This document shows positions 1-10,838 of a DNA stretch of 64,000 nt, piece after piece. Position numbers and translations under genes: made by a program. The notes below the pieces were generated by a model, which was not told where the DNA came from, did no database searches, and worked only from the letters and a program-made list of their open reading frames with translations. The stretch spans positions 124,001-188,000 of the forward strand of contig CANGDL010000001.1 of NCBI GenBank assembly GCA_947452675.1, read 5' to 3'. This DNA comes from Microbacteriaceae bacterium (GTDB taxonomy: Bacteria > Actinomycetota > Actinomycetes > Actinomycetales > Microbacteriaceae). Positions within the stretch are counted from its first letter, which is position 1, and every line of letters begins with the position of its first letter.

Positions 1-760
1 CAAGCAGTTCTAGCGCACGTTCGACGCGCGCTCCGGCAGCAACTGCCGCTTGTGCAGAACGGCGCAAGTTGGCATCGTCAAAGTTAGCCAGTCGGTTAGC
101 GGTTGCACGAACCTCACGACGCAAGCGCATTTCCTCCCAACGAAGCACCTGAGTGTGCGCTCCGATCTGGGTGAGCATCGTGGCAATAGCTTCACCCTCA
201 CGGATGACAACGCGATAAACCCCGCGCACTTCACGGGCCTTTGCAATCACGCCGAGGCGTCTAGCAACGCCAACGAGAGCCATCGCAGCTTCATTGCCTG
301 GTGCGGTTATTTCAAGTGCCGCTGACCTGCCTGGGTCGGTCAATGAACCGTGTGCCAAGAACGCACCGCGCCAAACGGCCTGGGCCTCTTCGATTGAACC
401 AGAGACTAGCGTCGCTGGTAGCCCTCGAACTGGGCGCCCGCGGCTGTCTAGTAGACCGGTTTGGCGTGCCAGGATGTCCCCTTGCTTGACTACGCGCACT
501 TGATAACGGCTGGTTCGGCGGATGCCGCTCGGTGAAATTATTGCCAAATCGCTCTCAATCCCGAACAGTTCGGCAAGGTCCTTGCGGACTCGTCGAGCCA
601 ACTGCGCGGTGTCGAGTTCAACCTCGATTGCGATTCGCCCCGAAATCAGGTGCAATCCCCCGGTGAACCGGAGTATGGTCGACAGCTCTGCGACTCGAAC
701 CGAGCTCTTAGTTATCTCGATTCGTGCGAGTTCATCTTTTACATCTGCAGTAAGCGCCAT
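1..760 (-). CDS. whiA: DNA-binding regulator WhiA (3' end cut by window)
   Basis: WhiA is a homing-endonuclease-like (LAGLIDADG fold) protein with a C-terminal helix-turn-helix. It controls sporulation septation in Streptomyces and division or metabolism genes in non-sporulating Gram-positives. About 253 N-terminal residues are visible, reading from [14 protein letters not shown], with typical WhiA segments such as GRPVRGLP and [13 protein letters not shown]. The C-terminal HTH part lies outside the window. The ATG at 760 is supported by AAGGAG seven bases upstream, which sits inside the last codons of rapZ, so the two genes are translationally close (4-nt gap). Family assignment is confident; the regulon cannot be read from sequence. 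Confidence 0.93.
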   Translation of the reverse strand, partial: MALTADVKDELARIEITKSSVRVAELSTILRFTGGLHLISGRIAIEVELDTAQLARRVRKDLAELFGIESDLAIISPSGIRRTSRYQVRVVKQGDILARQTGLLDSRGRPVRGLPATLVSGSIEEAQAVWRGAFLAHGSLTDPGRSAALEITAPGNEAAMALVGVARRLGVIAKAREVRGVYRVVIREGEAIATMLTQIGAHTQVLRWEEMRLRREVRATANRLANFDDANLRRSAQAAVAAGARVERALELL

Positions 761-764
761 CGCC

Positions 765-1640
765 TTACTCCTTGCCTAAATCACGGTGTTTGATGCTGAC
801 AGCAACGTCAGGCAGTTTTTCCAATTCGGCAGCGATCCGACGGCTAACCGCCACTGATCTGTGTTTGCCGCCCGTGCAACCCACTGCGATGGTTGCATAA
901 CGTTTGTTTTCGCGCAGATAACCCGCCAACACTGGCCTTAAGGCCGCTACGTAGTTGGTGATGAAATCCTCTGCGCCCTCTTGAGCAAGCACATAGCTGC
1001 TGACCGCAGCGTCTTCGCCCGTAAATGGTCGCAGGTCTTCTTGCCAAAATGGATTCGGCAAAAATCTAGCATCTGCAACCTGATCGGCATCGGAGGGCAA
1101 CCCATACTTGAATCCGAAGCTCATGACGGTCACTTGAAGTCGTTGAGCGGTCTCAATCGAAAACCCATCCGAAATCTTGTTTGAGAGCTGGTGGATGTTC
1201 AGATCGCTTGTGTCGATAATTACGTCAGCTGATTCTCGAAGGCTGAGGAGTTGGTTTCTCTCCGCGCCGATGCCATCCAAGATGGTGCCATTCCCTTGAA
1301 GCGGGTGTGGACGACGCACTGACTCAAAACGCTTAACGAGTGCGGAGTCAGTTGCCTCTAGGAAAAGGACGCGCAGATTGAGGTCACGATCTCGAATGGC
1401 GTTTAGGCTCTGCGCAAGTTCCGCAAAAAACTCACCTCCGCGAACATCGATTACAACGGCCAATCGCGGCAATGGCGTTTTGGCCTGTGTGAAAAGGTCG
1501 GCCACTGGGCCGAGCATTTGCGGTGGAAGGTTATCCACCACATACCAACCGAGGTCTTCGAGCGCATTGCCAACTGTCGAACGACCAGCACCGGACATGC
1601 CAGTAACTATCAAGAGTTCGTGCTTTTTTTCGATGCTCAA
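765..1640 (-). CDS. rapZ: RapZ/YvcJ family nucleotide-binding protein
   Basis: This is a P-loop ATP/GTP-binding protein, 291 residues. The Walker A motif GMSGAGRST is at residues 14-22; the usual Lys is Arg, a substitution I recall from other actinobacterial RapZ proteins. The C-terminal domain carries the conserved [10 protein letters not shown] segment near residue 255. In enterics RapZ binds sRNA GlmZ and UDP-GlcNAc-related metabolites to control GlmS; the actinobacterial role is unclear. The start is TTG with AAGGGG seven bases upstream. It precedes whiA by 4 nt. The yvcK gene that often lies between rapZ and whiA is absent. Confidence 0.93.
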   Translation of the reverse strand: MSIEKKHELLIVTGMSGAGRSTVGNALEDLGWYVVDNLPPQMLGPVADLFTQAKTPLPRLAVVIDVRGGEFFAELAQSLNAIRDRDLNLRVLFLEATDSALVKRFESVRRPHPLQGNGTILDGIGAERNQLLSLRESADVIIDTSDLNIHQLSNKISDGFSIETAQRLQVTVMSFGFKYGLPSDADQVADARFLPNPFWQEDLRPFTGEDAAVSSYVLAQEGAEDFITNYVAALRPVLAGYLRENKRYATIAVGCTGGKHRSVAVSRRIAAELEKLPDVAVSIKHRDLGKE

Positions 1641-1668
1641 GCGCCGTCCCCTTTCGACTTGTCCATCT

Positions 1669-1726
1669 CGGCGTGTCCCCCTATTTCTCGGGAGTAACCA
1701 AGAGTCTAGTGCCTCGCGACACGCCG
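1669..1726. repeat. 9-bp inverted repeat with 40-nt spacer upstream of rapZ
   Basis: CGGCGTGTC at 1669-1677 is perfectly complementary to GACACGCCG at 1718-1726. It fills most of the 96-nt gap between the uvrC stop and the rapZ start. On the minus strand a TAGACT hexamer (1703-1708) that could be a -10 box lies inside the loop. There is no U-tract, so it does not look like an intrinsic terminator. It could be an operator or chance. Confidence 0.4.
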
Positions 1727-1736
1727 ATGAAACAGT

Positions 1737-3611
1737 TTAAGTTTCTAACGAGTGAACAATCTGCTGAGCCAGGATTGGGCCAATGCCCGCCACCGATGAA
1801 ATCTCGTCTGCGGAGGCAATCTTTAACCGTTTTGCCGAACCAAAATGCTTCAAGAGCGCATTGACTCGCTTCTCGCCCAAGCCTTGAATTTCGCTAAGTG
1901 TGCTGGCGATGCTTGATGATCGTTTTTGACGCTGAAAGGTAATGGCGAACCGGTGCGCTTCGTCACGTATGCGCTGCAGCAAGAAAAGTTCGTCGGTAGC
2001 GCGCGGCAGGATGATTGGGAACTCATCCCCAGGAACCCAAACCTCTTCGAGGCGCTTGGCAAGCCCGACCACGTGTAAGCTTTCGACTCCGGAGTCTTTG
2101 ATGGCTCTTGCGGCCGCGTTTACCTGGGGTAATCCACCATCGACAATGAGAAGTGATGGTCGGTAAGCAAATTTGGTGTTGACTTCAGCCACAGTCAAAG
2201 ATTCGTCGGCGCTAGGTTCTTTCAAATATTTGAGTCGACGGCTTAGTACCTGGTAAATGGAATCGGTGTCATCCGTCGTCTCGTCGATACTAAATCGTCG
2301 ATAGTGATCTTTCTTGGGCAAGCCATCTTCGAAAACCACCATCGAAGCCACTACCCCTGTGCCACCGAGGTGAGACACATCGAAACACTCGATTCGAAGT
2401 GGCGCATCCTTGAGCCCAAGTGCTCGCTGAATTCCGGCAAGTGCGTCGGCTCGCGCTGTGAAATCGGCGCTGCGTCTGGTCTTATAAAGCATCAACGCGT
2501 GTTTGGCATTGGTGAGTGCTGTGGCCGCGAGTGCCGCCTTGTCTCCACGCTGGGCAACTCTGAGGTCGACCTTCGAGCCGCGGAGTTCTGAAAGCCAGAG
2601 GCCAAGTTCTTCCGAGTCATTCGGGATGATGGGAACTAGAACCTCTCGCGGCACCTCCTGAGGTTCAGCTCCGTCGATTGGGGCATACACGTTTTGAAGA
2701 ACATACTCGACCAACTCCGGAAGATCGCGTTCGAGTTCTTTGTCGACGACCCAACCGCGGACACCGCGGATTCGACCTCCGCGGACGATGAATTGTGAAA
2801 CTGCGGCAGCAAGCTCGTCATCGGCAATTCCAAAAAGATCGGCGTCTGTCTGGTCGCTAAAAACGACTGTGCTCTTCTCAAGGACGGTTTCGAGAGCCTC
2901 AACGTCATCGCGCAATGAAGCCGCCAACTCGTATTGCTGACCTTCGCTTGCTTCGTACATACGCTTTCGCAACACTTCAACGTGTTTGGTATCACCGCCA
3001 CCCATGAAATCAACGAAACTGGCCGCAATCTTCTTGTGTTCCGCGCTGTCCACCCGCCCAACGCAAGGGGCGGCGCATTTTCCGATGTCACCAAGGAGGC
3101 AGGCTCGGCCACTGGATTGGGCTCGGTTGAACACTCCCTTGCTGCAACTGCGAACTGGAAAAACCTTTAGCAAGGTGTCTAGGGTTTCTCGAACCGCCCA
3201 CGACTGGGTGTAGGGACCAAAGTATTTGACTCCCTTCATCTCGCGATTACGAGTTATGAATGCTCGGGGAAAGGCTTCGCCGGTAGACACCGCTAGATAG
3301 GGATAAGACTTATCATCCTTGAACCGAACGTTGAATGGTGGGTCAAATTCTTTGATCCAGGTGAATTCGAGTTGCAGTGCTTCGTACTCGCTTTTCACTA
3401 TGGTCCACTGAACATCTGCAGCCGAAGTAACCATGCGGCGGGTGCGTTCGTGCAGGCTATCAAGCGGGCCAAAATAGTTGCTTAGACGAGCTCTTAGATT
3501 CTTGGCCTTTCCCACATAAAGCACGCGTCCGGCAGCATCAAGCCACCGGTAAACTCCCGGATCAGTCGGGATCTCCCCCGTCTTCGGCCTGAACGAGAGT
3601 TCATTAGCCAT
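1737..3611 (-). CDS. uvrC: UvrABC excinuclease subunit C
   Basis: UvrC makes both incisions (3' then 5') around bulky DNA lesions after UvrB loading. The 624 residues show the full family layout: an N-terminal GIY-YIG nuclease ([19 protein letters not shown], residues about 18-46), a UVR motif near 205-240 that contacts UvrB, an RNase H-like nuclease core (FDVSHLGG near residue 405, [10 protein letters not shown] near 490), and a C-terminal double helix-hairpin-helix ([27 protein letters not shown]). The ATG lies 3 nt after the uvrA stop, so it is probably co-transcribed with uvrB and uvrA. Full length and intact. Confidence 0.97.
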   Translation of the reverse strand: MANELSFRPKTGEIPTDPGVYRWLDAAGRVLYVGKAKNLRARLSNYFGPLDSLHERTRRMVTSAADVQWTIVKSEYEALQLEFTWIKEFDPPFNVRFKDDKSYPYLAVSTGEAFPRAFITRNREMKGVKYFGPYTQSWAVRETLDTLLKVFPVRSCSKGVFNRAQSSGRACLLGDIGKCAAPCVGRVDSAEHKKIAASFVDFMGGGDTKHVEVLRKRMYEASEGQQYELAASLRDDVEALETVLEKSTVVFSDQTDADLFGIADDELAAAVSQFIVRGGRIRGVRGWVVDKELERDLPELVEYVLQNVYAPIDGAEPQEVPREVLVPIIPNDSEELGLWLSELRGSKVDLRVAQRGDKAALAATALTNAKHALMLYKTRRSADFTARADALAGIQRALGLKDAPLRIECFDVSHLGGTGVVASMVVFEDGLPKKDHYRRFSIDETTDDTDSIYQVLSRRLKYLKEPSADESLTVAEVNTKFAYRPSLLIVDGGLPQVNAAARAIKDSGVESLHVVGLAKRLEEVWVPGDEFPIILPRATDELFLLQRIRDEAHRFAITFQRQKRSSSIASTLSEIQGLGEKRVNALLKHFGSAKRLKIASADEISSVAGIGPILAQQIVHSLET

Positions 3612-3614
3612 CTT

Positions 3615-6479
3615 TTACAGCATTTCCTTCAGGAACCCGCCGGTGAAACTCTTGGCATTCTTGGCTACCTGTTCAGGTGTTCCAATGGCCACTACCTCGC
3701 CACCTCTAGAACCACCTTCGGGGCCCATGTCGATGATCCAGTCTGCGCACTTGATCACGTCGAGATTGTGCTCGATGACCAAAACGGTATTGCCCTTTTC
3801 AACCAAACCGTTGAGAACTAGAAGCAATTTTCTGACATCTTCGAAGTGCAGACCGGTGGTCGGTTCATCCAAGACATAAATGCTTCGGCCGTTGGATCGG
3901 CGTTGGAGTTCTGTGGCAAGTTTGACGCGCTGAGCCTCACCACCTGAAAGTGTTGTTGCCGATTGACCCAAGCGAACGTAGCCAAGGCCGACCTCGACCA
4001 AAGTCTGAAGATAGCGAGCAATCGCCGTGATTGGTGCAAAGAACTCTGCCGCCTCAGCGATTGGCATCTCGAGCACTTCGGCAATGTTCTTGCCCTTGTA
4101 GAGCACCTGAAGAGTCTCACGGTTATATCGGGCACCATGACAAACCTCGCAGGCCACATAAACATCCGGCAAGAAGTTCATTTCGATGCGCAAGGTTCCA
4201 TCACCACTGCAGGATTCGCATCTACCGCCCTTTACGTTGAACGAGAACCTACCCTGCTGATAACCTCGGGCCTTTGCTTCAGAAGTTTCCGTGAAAAGCT
4301 TGCGAATGTGGTCGAATACTCCGGTGTAGGTCGCAGGATTTGAACGAGGAGTGCGGCCGATTGGGTTTTGGTCAACGTGCACCACTTTGTCGAGCTGCTC
4401 GAGGCCTTCGATTCGAGTGTGCTTTCCTGCGACTCCCTTAGCGCCGTTTAAAGTATTGGCGAGAACCTCGTAGAGCACGTCATTCACAAGGGATGACTTT
4501 CCAGAGCCTGAAACTCCCGTAACAGCGGTCAGGGTTCCGAGCGGGAACTCAACATCCACATTTCTCAAATTGTTTTCACGTGCGCCAAATACCTTGAGTT
4601 TGCGAGCAGGATCTATTGAGCGACGCTTTTTAGGTGTCTCAATTTTTTCGCGACCCGACATGAATGCGCCAGTCAACGACTTCTCGTTTTTTAGAAGCGC
4701 CTCGTATGTGCCGCTGTGCACCACCTCACCGCCATTGACTCCAGCTCCGGGACCGATGTCAACAACCCAGTCGGAGGCCTTGATGGTGTCTTCGTCGTGC
4801 TCGACAACAATCAGAGTGTTGCCTAGATCGCGCAATTTGATCAGAGTATCGATAAGGCGTCGGTTGTCTCGCTGGTGAAGTCCGATACTCGGCTCGTCAA
4901 GCACGTATAGGACGCCGGTTAGACCTGAGCCAATCTGGGTGGCTAGTCGGATGCGTTGCGCCTCACCACCGGAAAGGCTTCCGGCTGCACGTTCAAGGCT
5001 CAAATAATCGAGGCCTACTGCGATAAGGAAATCGAGCCGCGCGCGGATTTCGCGCAGCACCTGTGCTGCAATCTTTACGTCACGCTCGTCTAGCTCAATG
5101 GTTTCGAAGAAAACTACAGCTTCTCCAAGACTCATGCGCGCTACGTCTGCTATGGACTTCTCGAAAACTTTGACCGCTAGAACTTCGGGGCGCAGTCTTT
5201 GACCGTCACAAGAAGGGCAAGGGATTTCCCGGAGAAAACCAGACCATTTTGCTCGCGCATAGTCGTTTTCAGACTCCAAATATTTGCGCTCAATGTAACT
5301 TAGAACGCCTTCGAATCCCGTTGAATAGCGAAGTTCGCGCCCATATCGATTCTTCCATTTCACCTGAACGTCAAAGTTGTTTCCATAAAGAACCGCTTGT
5401 TGAACTTCCTCTGGAAGCTTGTTCCAAGCTGTGTCGAGCGAGAATTCAAGATCGTCAGCCAAGCCTTCGAGCATGCGAGAGAAATAATGAAATAAACCCT
5501 TACCCTGAGTTGACCATGGCAGCAGGACTCCCCCGTTGATGGTTTGATCAGGGTCACCAATGATGAGTTCAGGGTCCACGGCTTGCTTTACACCGAGGCC
5601 AGAACAGGTCGGGCAGGCGCCGAATGGGGCGTTGAATGAGAAAGTTCTAGGCTCAATCTCCGTGAGGCTGAGTGCATGCTCATTAGGGCAGCTCATTTTC
5701 TCGCTGAAGACTCGGGTCTTACCCGTTGCACCGGCTTCGATGTCTACGAAATCGATGACTATTCGACCGTCGGCAAGTTTAAGTGCGGTCTCGACGGAGT
5801 CGGTAAGGCGACCAACGATGTCAGGTTTGGAAACTAGGCGATCTACTACGACGGCGATGTCGTGCTTGAAGGTCTTCTTCAGCGGCTTGGCATCAGCCAG
5901 CTGAACCACTTCGCCATCAACCACTGCTCGGGCGAAGCCCTGGCCGTTTAGGTCGCGGAAAAGGTCGACGAACTCGCCCTTCTTCTGGTCAACTATCTGA
6001 GCCAGAATTTGGAATCGAGTGCCATCTGGAAATTCAAGAATTTGATCCACGATCTGCTGCGGACTTTGCTTGATAATTTTGTCGCCACATTCGGCGCAGA
6101 ACGGAGTTCCAATTCGGGCCCAGAGCAAACGAAGGTAGTCGTGAATTTCGGTGATTGTGCCAACCGTGGAACGAGGGTTTCGGTTGGTCGACTTTTGGTC
6201 AATTGAAACAGCAGGGCTCAGACCTTCGATGAAGTCCACGTCTGGACGATCGACCTGACCCAGGAACTGGCGGGCGTAGGCCGAAAGCGATTCGACATAT
6301 CGGCGTTGACCCTCTGCGAAGATTGTGTCAAAAGCCAAGGACGACTTGCCCGAGCCACTTAGGCCGGTGAATACCACCATCGAGTCGCGAGGAATTTCAA
6401 GATTTAAATTCTTGAGGTTGTGAACGCGTGCGCCCTTGATGATGAGCTTATTTTCGTGGTGGATCTGACTGATAGACAC
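3615..6479 (-). CDS. uvrA: UvrABC excinuclease subunit A
   Basis: UvrA is the damage-sensing ABC-type ATPase of nucleotide excision repair; a dimer hands DNA to UvrB. The 954 residues contain two ATPase modules. Walker A motifs are GLSGSGKSS (39-47) and GVSGSGKSS (near 650), with signature motifs [12 protein letters not shown] and [12 protein letters not shown]. CxxC zinc-binding pairs are present, including CESCSGDG and CEVCHG around 750-780. The start is GTG at 6479; no strong Shine-Dalgarno is visible. It sits between uvrB (36 nt upstream) and uvrC (3 nt downstream). I found no convincing actinobacterial LexA palindrome just upstream. Confidence 0.97.
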   Translation of the reverse strand: MSISQIHHENKLIIKGARVHNLKNLNLEIPRDSMVVFTGLSGSGKSSLAFDTIFAEGQRRYVESLSAYARQFLGQVDRPDVDFIEGLSPAVSIDQKSTNRNPRSTVGTITEIHDYLRLLWARIGTPFCAECGDKIIKQSPQQIVDQILEFPDGTRFQILAQIVDQKKGEFVDLFRDLNGQGFARAVVDGEVVQLADAKPLKKTFKHDIAVVVDRLVSKPDIVGRLTDSVETALKLADGRIVIDFVDIEAGATGKTRVFSEKMSCPNEHALSLTEIEPRTFSFNAPFGACPTCSGLGVKQAVDPELIIGDPDQTINGGVLLPWSTQGKGLFHYFSRMLEGLADDLEFSLDTAWNKLPEEVQQAVLYGNNFDVQVKWKNRYGRELRYSTGFEGVLSYIERKYLESENDYARAKWSGFLREIPCPSCDGQRLRPEVLAVKVFEKSIADVARMSLGEAVVFFETIELDERDVKIAAQVLREIRARLDFLIAVGLDYLSLERAAGSLSGGEAQRIRLATQIGSGLTGVLYVLDEPSIGLHQRDNRRLIDTLIKLRDLGNTLIVVEHDEDTIKASDWVVDIGPGAGVNGGEVVHSGTYEALLKNEKSLTGAFMSGREKIETPKKRRSIDPARKLKVFGARENNLRNVDVEFPLGTLTAVTGVSGSGKSSLVNDVLYEVLANTLNGAKGVAGKHTRIEGLEQLDKVVHVDQNPIGRTPRSNPATYTGVFDHIRKLFTETSEAKARGYQQGRFSFNVKGGRCESCSGDGTLRIEMNFLPDVYVACEVCHGARYNRETLQVLYKGKNIAEVLEMPIAEAAEFFAPITAIARYLQTLVEVGLGYVRLGQSATTLSGGEAQRVKLATELQRRSNGRSIYVLDEPTTGLHFEDVRKLLLVLNGLVEKGNTVLVIEHNLDVIKCADWIIDMGPEGGSRGGEVVAIGTPEQVAKNAKSFTGGFLKEML

Positions 6480-6515
6480 TTTGAAAGTTTAACCTTGCTG
6501 TTTGTTGCCAGACGC

Positions 6516-8591
6516 CTAGACGTGACCGGCTTTTTCCATTTGACGAAGCTCGTGCTTCAGTTCAGAAATTTCATCGCGAAGGCGGGCTGCAAGTTCGAAT
6601 TTGAGTTCGCCCGCAGCTGACTTCATCTGCTCATCCAAGTCGATAACGATGGAGAGAATCTCGTCGTAGGCCATACCAGCGATTCCCTTTCGACCTTTGA
6701 TCGGAATTATGCTCTTGCCATCGCGAGTCTTCTTGCTCTTAGCCTTTTCAAGCAACTCTGCCGTATCTTGCTCTTCACGGAGAATTTGGTCGGTGATGTC
6801 TGCAATTTTCTTGCGAAGTGGCTGCGGGTCGACGCCCTTTTCTAAGTTGTAAGCGACCTGTTTTGCTCGACGGCGATTGGTCTCATCGATAGCACGGGCC
6901 ATTGAATCGGTGATGTTGTCGGCATACATGTGCACTTCACCGTTAATGTTTCGAGCGGCGCGACCGATCGTCTGGATCAATGACGTGGAGGAACGGAGGA
7001 ACCCCTCCTTGTCGGCATCCAGGATGGCTACCAGGGAAACCTCAGGCAGATCGAGACCCTCACGGAGAAGGTTGATGCCGATAAGTACGTCAAAGACTCC
7101 AGATCGCAACTCGCGCAAAAGTTCGACACGTCTAAGAGTGTCGACGTCGCTGTGCAGGTAACGCACGCGCACCCCAGCTTCGGTTAGGAAGTCGGTGAGC
7201 TCCTCGGCCATCTTCTTGGTGAGAGTGGTGACGAGAACTCTCTCATCTTTGCCCGCACGAACTCTGATTTCCTCGAGTAGGTCGTCAATCTGGCCCTTGC
7301 TCGGCTTGATCACTATCTCTGGGTCAATCAAACCTGTAGGACGGATGATCTGCTCCACCACTCCGGCGCCGAGATTCATCTCATACTTTCCGGGTGTCGC
7401 CGACAAATAGACGGTTTGGCCGACTCGATCGAGAAACTCACTGAACTTCAGGGGGCGGTTGTCGAGAGCCGACGGAAGCCTGAACCCGTACTCCACGAGA
7501 TTTCGTTTTCGACTCGAGTCACCCTCATACATTGCACCAATCTGCGGCACGGTTACATGTGACTCGTCGATAACGGTGAGGAAATCCTCTGGGAAGTAGT
7601 CGAGTAAACAGGCACCGGCTTCTCCCGGACCGCGGCCATCGATGTGACGCGAATAATTCTCAATGCCACTGCAGAATCCGAGTTCTTTAATCATTTCGAG
7701 GTCGAATGTTGTGCGCATTTTGAGACGTTGCGCTTCGAGAAGTTTGCCCTGTGATTCGAGTTCCTTCACCCGCCAAACGAGTTCTTCTTCAATGGCCTCC
7801 ATTGCCTTCGCCATTCTTTCAACTGGCGCGACATAGTAGGAGGCCGGGTAAATTGCCACGGTCTTTTCCTCCCTGGCGATCTCACCGGTTAGTGGCGAAA
7901 GCGAGTAGATTGCTTCGACTTCATCACCAAAAAATTCGATTCGGGTGGCTAGTTCGTCATAAACCGGAATAATTTCAATGGTGTCGCCCTTGACGCGGAA
8001 GTTTCCTCGAGAAAAGTCAATGTCATTGCGCTTGTACTGAAGATCAACGAATTTACGAATCAACGCGTCACGGTCAATGCGATCACCAACCTGGATGGCC
8101 ACACTCTGGTTGAGATATTCAGCGGGCGCACCGAGACCGTAGATGCAAGAAACTGTCGAGACTACGACAACGTCGCGACGACTGAGAAGACTCATCGTCG
8201 CCTTGTAGCGAAGTCGCTCAACCTCTGAGTTGATAGAGGAATCCTTTTCAATGAAAGTGTCTGTCTGGGCTACGTATGCCTCAGGTTGGTAGTAGTCGTA
8301 GTAGCTCACAAAGTATTCGACAGCGTTATTTGGCAATAACTCTCGGAATTCGTTTACTAGCTGAGCGGCAAGAGTCTTGTTGTGAGCCAGAACTAGAGTT
8401 GGACGTTGAACGGCCTCGATCAACCAAGCGGTGGTTGCCGACTTACCGGTGCCTGTGGCACCTAGAAGCACAACGTCCTTTTCACCTGCCTTGATGCGCT
8501 GAGCCAGATCGGCGATTGCCGTCGGTTGGTCACCTGACGGCGTGTACTCGCTGATTACCTCAAAGGGCGCAAAAGATCTTGTGGCTTCCAT
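6516..8591 (-). CDS. uvrB: UvrABC excinuclease subunit B
   Basis: UvrB is the helicase-fold protein that verifies damage and recruits UvrC. It has 691 residues. The Walker A motif GATGTGKS is at 44-51, and the aromatic beta-hairpin that clamps DNA is at [11 protein letters not shown] (about 96-106). The DESH motif is near 343, helicase motifs VI-like IGRAARN near 535, and a C-terminal UVR domain near 650-685 ([19 protein letters not shown]) for UvrC contact. The gene follows coaE by 8 nt and precedes uvrA, matching the coaE-uvrB-uvrA neighbourhood of other Actinobacteria. Intact. Confidence 0.97.
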   Translation of the reverse strand: MEATRSFAPFEVISEYTPSGDQPTAIADLAQRIKAGEKDVVLLGATGTGKSATTAWLIEAVQRPTLVLAHNKTLAAQLVNEFRELLPNNAVEYFVSYYDYYQPEAYVAQTDTFIEKDSSINSEVERLRYKATMSLLSRRDVVVVSTVSCIYGLGAPAEYLNQSVAIQVGDRIDRDALIRKFVDLQYKRNDIDFSRGNFRVKGDTIEIIPVYDELATRIEFFGDEVEAIYSLSPLTGEIAREEKTVAIYPASYYVAPVERMAKAMEAIEEELVWRVKELESQGKLLEAQRLKMRTTFDLEMIKELGFCSGIENYSRHIDGRGPGEAGACLLDYFPEDFLTVIDESHVTVPQIGAMYEGDSSRKRNLVEYGFRLPSALDNRPLKFSEFLDRVGQTVYLSATPGKYEMNLGAGVVEQIIRPTGLIDPEIVIKPSKGQIDDLLEEIRVRAGKDERVLVTTLTKKMAEELTDFLTEAGVRVRYLHSDVDTLRRVELLRELRSGVFDVLIGINLLREGLDLPEVSLVAILDADKEGFLRSSTSLIQTIGRAARNINGEVHMYADNITDSMARAIDETNRRRAKQVAYNLEKGVDPQPLRKKIADITDQILREEQDTAELLEKAKSKKTRDGKSIIPIKGRKGIAGMAYDEILSIVIDLDEQMKSAAGELKFELAARLRDEISELKHELRQMEKAGHV

Positions 8592-8599
8592 TAATTAAC

Positions 8600-9211
8600 C
8601 TAAGCCGAAAGCTTCTCGAATGCTTCCCGCTGGATGCGAAGCCAAAGCGAATCGGCATCCCTAAGGAGTAATGCCAAGTCTTGGTTGGAGTTCAGGATAA
8701 CGTCGGCTACATTTGCTCGTTTGGCTGGGCTTGCTTGAGATTCCACTCGTTTGGCCGCCTCCGCCGCCGTCATTCCTCGAAACTTCGTGAGGCGCTCAAT
8801 TTGCTCCTTTGCGGGAGCCTCAACAGTGACCACCAGGTCGAAAGGTAGATCCACAGAGGCCTCAACCAGTAGAGGGACGTTATAGATTGCGATGGTGTTT
8901 TCGGGGAGTTGCGCAACAATTTCACTTGCTCTGGCCTTAACCAGCGGGTGAACTATTGACTCCAGGACTCTGCGTAGCTCAGGGTTACCAAAGACTATGT
9001 AGCCAAGTTTCGACCTATCCAGATTCCCGTCGGTTTGAAAGACTTCGTTTCCAAAGGTCTCTAGGATCTGTTCAGCTCCGGCTGTGCCAGGTGCGACAAC
9101 GTCACGAGCCAATTGGTCAGCGTCTATCTCGAAGCCACCTCGTTCAACCCAGCACCTGGCGACGGTAGATTTTCCTGCCGCGATGCCTCCGGTGAGCCCA
9201 ACTAAATACAT
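8600..9211 (-). CDS. coaE: Dephospho-CoA kinase
   Basis: This enzyme catalyses the last step of coenzyme A synthesis, phosphorylating the 3'-OH of dephospho-CoA. It has 203 residues, the typical single-domain size. The P-loop GGIAAGKS is at residues 8-15, followed by DADQLARDVV, the conserved substrate-binding segment, and lid residues in KFRGMTAAEAAKRVESQ. The longer mycobacterial CoaE forms carry a C-terminal extension that is absent here. It is separated from rpsA by a strong terminator (9228-9261) and runs into uvrB with an 8-nt gap. The ATG at 9211 is the only sensible start. Confidence 0.95.
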   Translation of the reverse strand: MYLVGLTGGIAAGKSTVARCWVERGGFEIDADQLARDVVAPGTAGAEQILETFGNEVFQTDGNLDRSKLGYIVFGNPELRRVLESIVHPLVKARASEIVAQLPENTIAIYNVPLLVEASVDLPFDLVVTVEAPAKEQIERLTKFRGMTAAEAAKRVESQASPAKRANVADVILNSNQDLALLLRDADSLWLRIQREAFEKLSA

Positions 9212-9227
9212 GTGTCTAGGTTAAGGC

Positions 9228-9261
9228 AAAAGGGGTCACACCCGAAGGTGCGACCCCTTTT
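9228..9261 (-). terminator. Intrinsic terminator of rpsA
   Basis: A 15-bp stem with one mismatch has its left arm at 9228-9242 and right arm at 9247-9261. Read on the minus strand it closes on a C(UUCG)G tetraloop and ends in four U residues. It starts 10 nt after the rpsA stop. The A-rich left flank makes it look bidirectional, but no plus-strand gene points into it. Confidence 0.9.
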
Positions 9262-9271
9262 TAGAGCGTTA

Positions 9272-10720
9272 TTACTCTGCGCTCTTTAGCTTGTCGCGCA
9301 GTGCCGCAAGTGACTCGTCTGAAGCAAGAGTTCCCGCTTCGGTTGATTCGCTTGAGTAGCTAGCCTGAGCTGCTGGCGCTGAGCCTGCATCTGGAAGGTT
9401 TGCTGCTGCCTCGTTGGCTGCTGCAACCTGCTTCTTGTGCTCTTCCCAACGGGTGTGTGCCTCGGCGTACTCGGCCTCCCACTTGGTGCGAGCTTCCTCG
9501 AAGCCTGGCTTCCACTCGTTGGTGGTTGCGTCGAAGCCCTCTGGGTACTTGTACTGACCGTTCTCGTCGAAGTCTGCAGCCATACCGTAAAGCGAGGGGT
9601 TGAAGTCGGTGCCACCAGCGGTGACTTCCTCGTTCGCCTGCTTCAACGATAGTGAAATGCGGCGACGGTCTAGGTCGATGTCGATTACCTTGACGAATAC
9701 GTCCTGGTTGACTGCAACGACCTGCTCAGCCAGCTCAATGTGCTTTGAAGAAAGCTCTGAGATGTGAACTAGACCCTCGATACCGTCTGCAACGCGAACG
9801 AATGCACCGAAAGGAACCAACTTGGTTACCTTGCCAGGTGCGTACTGTCCGATTGCGTGGGTACGAGCGAATACCTGCCATGGGTCTTCCTGGGTTGCCT
9901 TTAGCGATAGCGACACGCGCTCTCGTTCCTGGTCAACTTCAAGGACCTCGACGGTAACTTCCTGGCCGATTTCAACGACCTCAGAAGCGTGCTCGATGTG
10001 CTTCCATGAAAGCTCTGAAACGTGGACTAGACCGTCGACGCCACCAAGGTCGATGAACGCACCAAAGTTGACGATAGATGAAACAACACCGGTGCGGATC
10101 TGGCCCTTGGCTAGGTCTGCTAGGAAGGTGCTGCGAGAAGCCGACTGGCTCTCTTCTAGAAGTGCACGACGTGAAAGAACAACGTTGTTGCGGTTCTTGT
10201 CAAGCTCAAGAATCTTGGCTTCAACCTTCTGGCCTAGGTATGGGCCTAGGTCGCGAACGCGGCGAAGCTCGATTAGTGATGCAGGAAGGAAGCCACGTAG
10301 GCCGATGTCTACGATCAGACCGCCCTTAACAACTTCGATAACAACACCAGTAACGGTGCCATCTGCTTCCTTGACCTTCTCGACGTCGCCCCATGCGCGC
10401 TCGTACTGTGCGCGCTTCTTTGAAAGGATTAGACGGCCTTCCTTGTCTTCCTTCTGAAGAACAAGTGCCTCTACGGTGTCGCCGACAGCAACAATCTCTG
10501 ATGGATCTGCGTCGTGGCGAATTGAAAGTTCACGAGAAGGGATTACACCTTCAGTCTTGTAACCAACGTCGAGTAGAACCTCGTCGCGGTCGATTTTTAC
10601 AACGGTACCTTCGATAAGGTCTCCGTCGTTGAAGAACTTCAGGGTTGCCTCTACTGCGGCTAGGAAGTCTTCAGCTGAGCCGATGTCGTTTACGGCTACC
10701 TGCTTGGTTGCTTTAGTCAA
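9272..10720 (-). CDS. rpsA: 30S ribosomal protein S1
   Basis: S1 binds mRNA upstream of the start codon and helps 30S initiation. The 482 residues hold four S1 RNA-binding repeats at roughly 36-105, 123-189, 210-278 and 295-364. Each has the pattern of conserved GxV, GFLP or GAFVxL, GLVHxSE. A charged, Ala/Glu-rich C-terminal tail follows, the usual actinobacterial four-repeat form. The start is TTG at 10720, preceded only by a weak AAGAGA. An ATG alternative in frame with the same N-terminus is not visible. It is preceded by a 113-nt gap from ptsH with a two-tier hairpin, and followed by a strong terminator. Confidence 0.96.
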   Translation of the reverse strand: MTKATKQVAVNDIGSAEDFLAAVEATLKFFNDGDLIEGTVVKIDRDEVLLDVGYKTEGVIPSRELSIRHDADPSEIVAVGDTVEALVLQKEDKEGRLILSKKRAQYERAWGDVEKVKEADGTVTGVVIEVVKGGLIVDIGLRGFLPASLIELRRVRDLGPYLGQKVEAKILELDKNRNNVVLSRRALLEESQSASRSTFLADLAKGQIRTGVVSSIVNFGAFIDLGGVDGLVHVSELSWKHIEHASEVVEIGQEVTVEVLEVDQERERVSLSLKATQEDPWQVFARTHAIGQYAPGKVTKLVPFGAFVRVADGIEGLVHISELSSKHIELAEQVVAVNQDVFVKVIDIDLDRRRISLSLKQANEEVTAGGTDFNPSLYGMAADFDENGQYKYPEGFDATTNEWKPGFEEARTKWEAEYAEAHTRWEEHKKQVAAANEAAANLPDAGSAPAAQASYSSESTEAGTLASDESLAALRDKLKSAE

Positions 10721-10798
10721 TGTATTTATCTCTTAACGGGCATTTCTAGGGTCGCGACAAAATCGGAGGATTTTCCTAGGATTTCCATCGCAACAACG

Positions 10799-10838
10799 GA
10801 TAGGTTTTGCATGTAAAAACATGCTTTCCTAGCCTATC
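10799..10838 (-). other. Two-tier hairpin between ptsH and rpsA
   Basis: An inner perfect 6-bp stem GCATGT/ACATGC (10809-10814 with 10819-10824) is nested in an outer 6-bp stem GATAGG/CCTATC (10799-10804 with 10833-10838). The outer arm overlaps the ptsH stop codon. Neither strand has a U-tract after it, so it is not a standard terminator. It may protect the ptsH mRNA end, be a processing site, or be part of the rpsA leader. Nothing else clear lies in the gap. Confidence 0.5.

Noticed and set aside
6480-6515. LexA/SOS box before uvrA
   Set aside because: No GAAC-N4-GTTC type palindrome in this gap or just before uvrB.
9822-10457. Long plus-strand open frame opposite rpsA
   Set aside because: Low-complexity Ser/Arg translation, no family motif, fully antisense to a certain S1 gene.
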